From positions 1 through 5,400 of the forward strand of contig JALWSN010000326.1 in the NCBI GenBank assembly GCA_027080245.1: a stretch of 5,400 nt of DNA, in the 5' to 3' direction. This document shows positions 5,358 to 5,400 of this stretch, piece after piece (within the stretch, counting starts at the first letter, position 1; every line of letters begins with the position of its first letter). The DNA is from Ignavibacteriales bacterium. Lineage in GTDB: Bacteria > Bacteroidota > Ignavibacteria > Ignavibacteriales > Melioribacteraceae. The position numbers and the translations under genes were made by a program. Under the pieces are notes generated by a model that saw only the letters and a list, made by a program, of their open reading frames with translations, searched no databases and was not told where the DNA came from.

Positions 5358-5400
5358 TTCTTGGTTCTTGGTTCTTGGTTCTTGGTTCTTGGTCCTTGGT
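5358..5400. repeat. Tandem heptanucleotide array (TTCTTGG)n, continuing past the window
   Basis: Five perfect TTCTTGG units run from 5358 to 5392, followed by a one-mismatch unit TCCTTGG (5393-5399) and the first base of another at the window edge. Read on the minus strand the unit is CCAAGAA. The unit length is not a multiple of three and no reading frame covers the array, so it is an intergenic microsatellite-type repeat. Its full length and the gene beyond it are not visible. Confidence 0.85.

Noticed and set aside
5358..5400. CRISPR-like array
   Set aside because: The units are 7 bp with no spacers between them, so it is a simple tandem repeat.

Overview
The window comes from an AT-rich bacterial chromosome. 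The best guess is the Bacteroidota/Chlorobiota/Ignavibacteriota (FCB) group, with Ignavibacteria-like the most plausible. Four things point there: the 3' end of fabF followed directly by rnc, a large YfhO-type membrane protein of the kind common in that group, no recognisable Shine-Dalgarno sequence before any of the three complete genes, and promoter-like sites that resemble the Bacteroidota TTTG / TAnnTTTG consensus. The lineage is inferred from these features, not from a search.

Layout: (1) 2-211 is the last 69 codons of fabF (3-oxoacyl-ACP synthase II). (2) 263-1024 is a complete rnc (ribonuclease III), probably in one operon with fabF. (3) 1025-1630 is a 606-bp spacer between convergent genes. 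I see no gene in it; it holds several hairpins, one of them a 12-bp stem closed by AAA, and one copy of a dispersed repeat. (4) 1631-4129 on the minus strand is an 832-residue polytopic YfhO-family (GT-C-like) membrane protein. (5) 4130-4430 is a divergent spacer with a promoter candidate for each flanking gene, short TATGAATG repeats and the second copy of the dispersed repeat. (6) 4431-5123 is a 230-residue membrane metalloprotease-like protein of the M50B-like family, starting at TTG. (7) 5124-5400 is noncoding: a 119-bp segment bounded by 11-bp inverted repeats, a terminator-like hairpin inside it, and a TTCTTGG heptamer array that runs off the window.

The genes do not form one system. 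fabF and rnc are housekeeping genes (fatty acid elongation and RNA processing), while the YfhO-like and M50B-like proteins are separate transcription units acting in the membrane. The coding content looks ordinary. The less explained material is in the spacers: a pair of direct repeats (49-bp core, 42/49 identical) on either side of the yfhO-like gene, the 119-bp inverted-repeat element, and the heptamer array. I do not see an evident new multi-gene system here.
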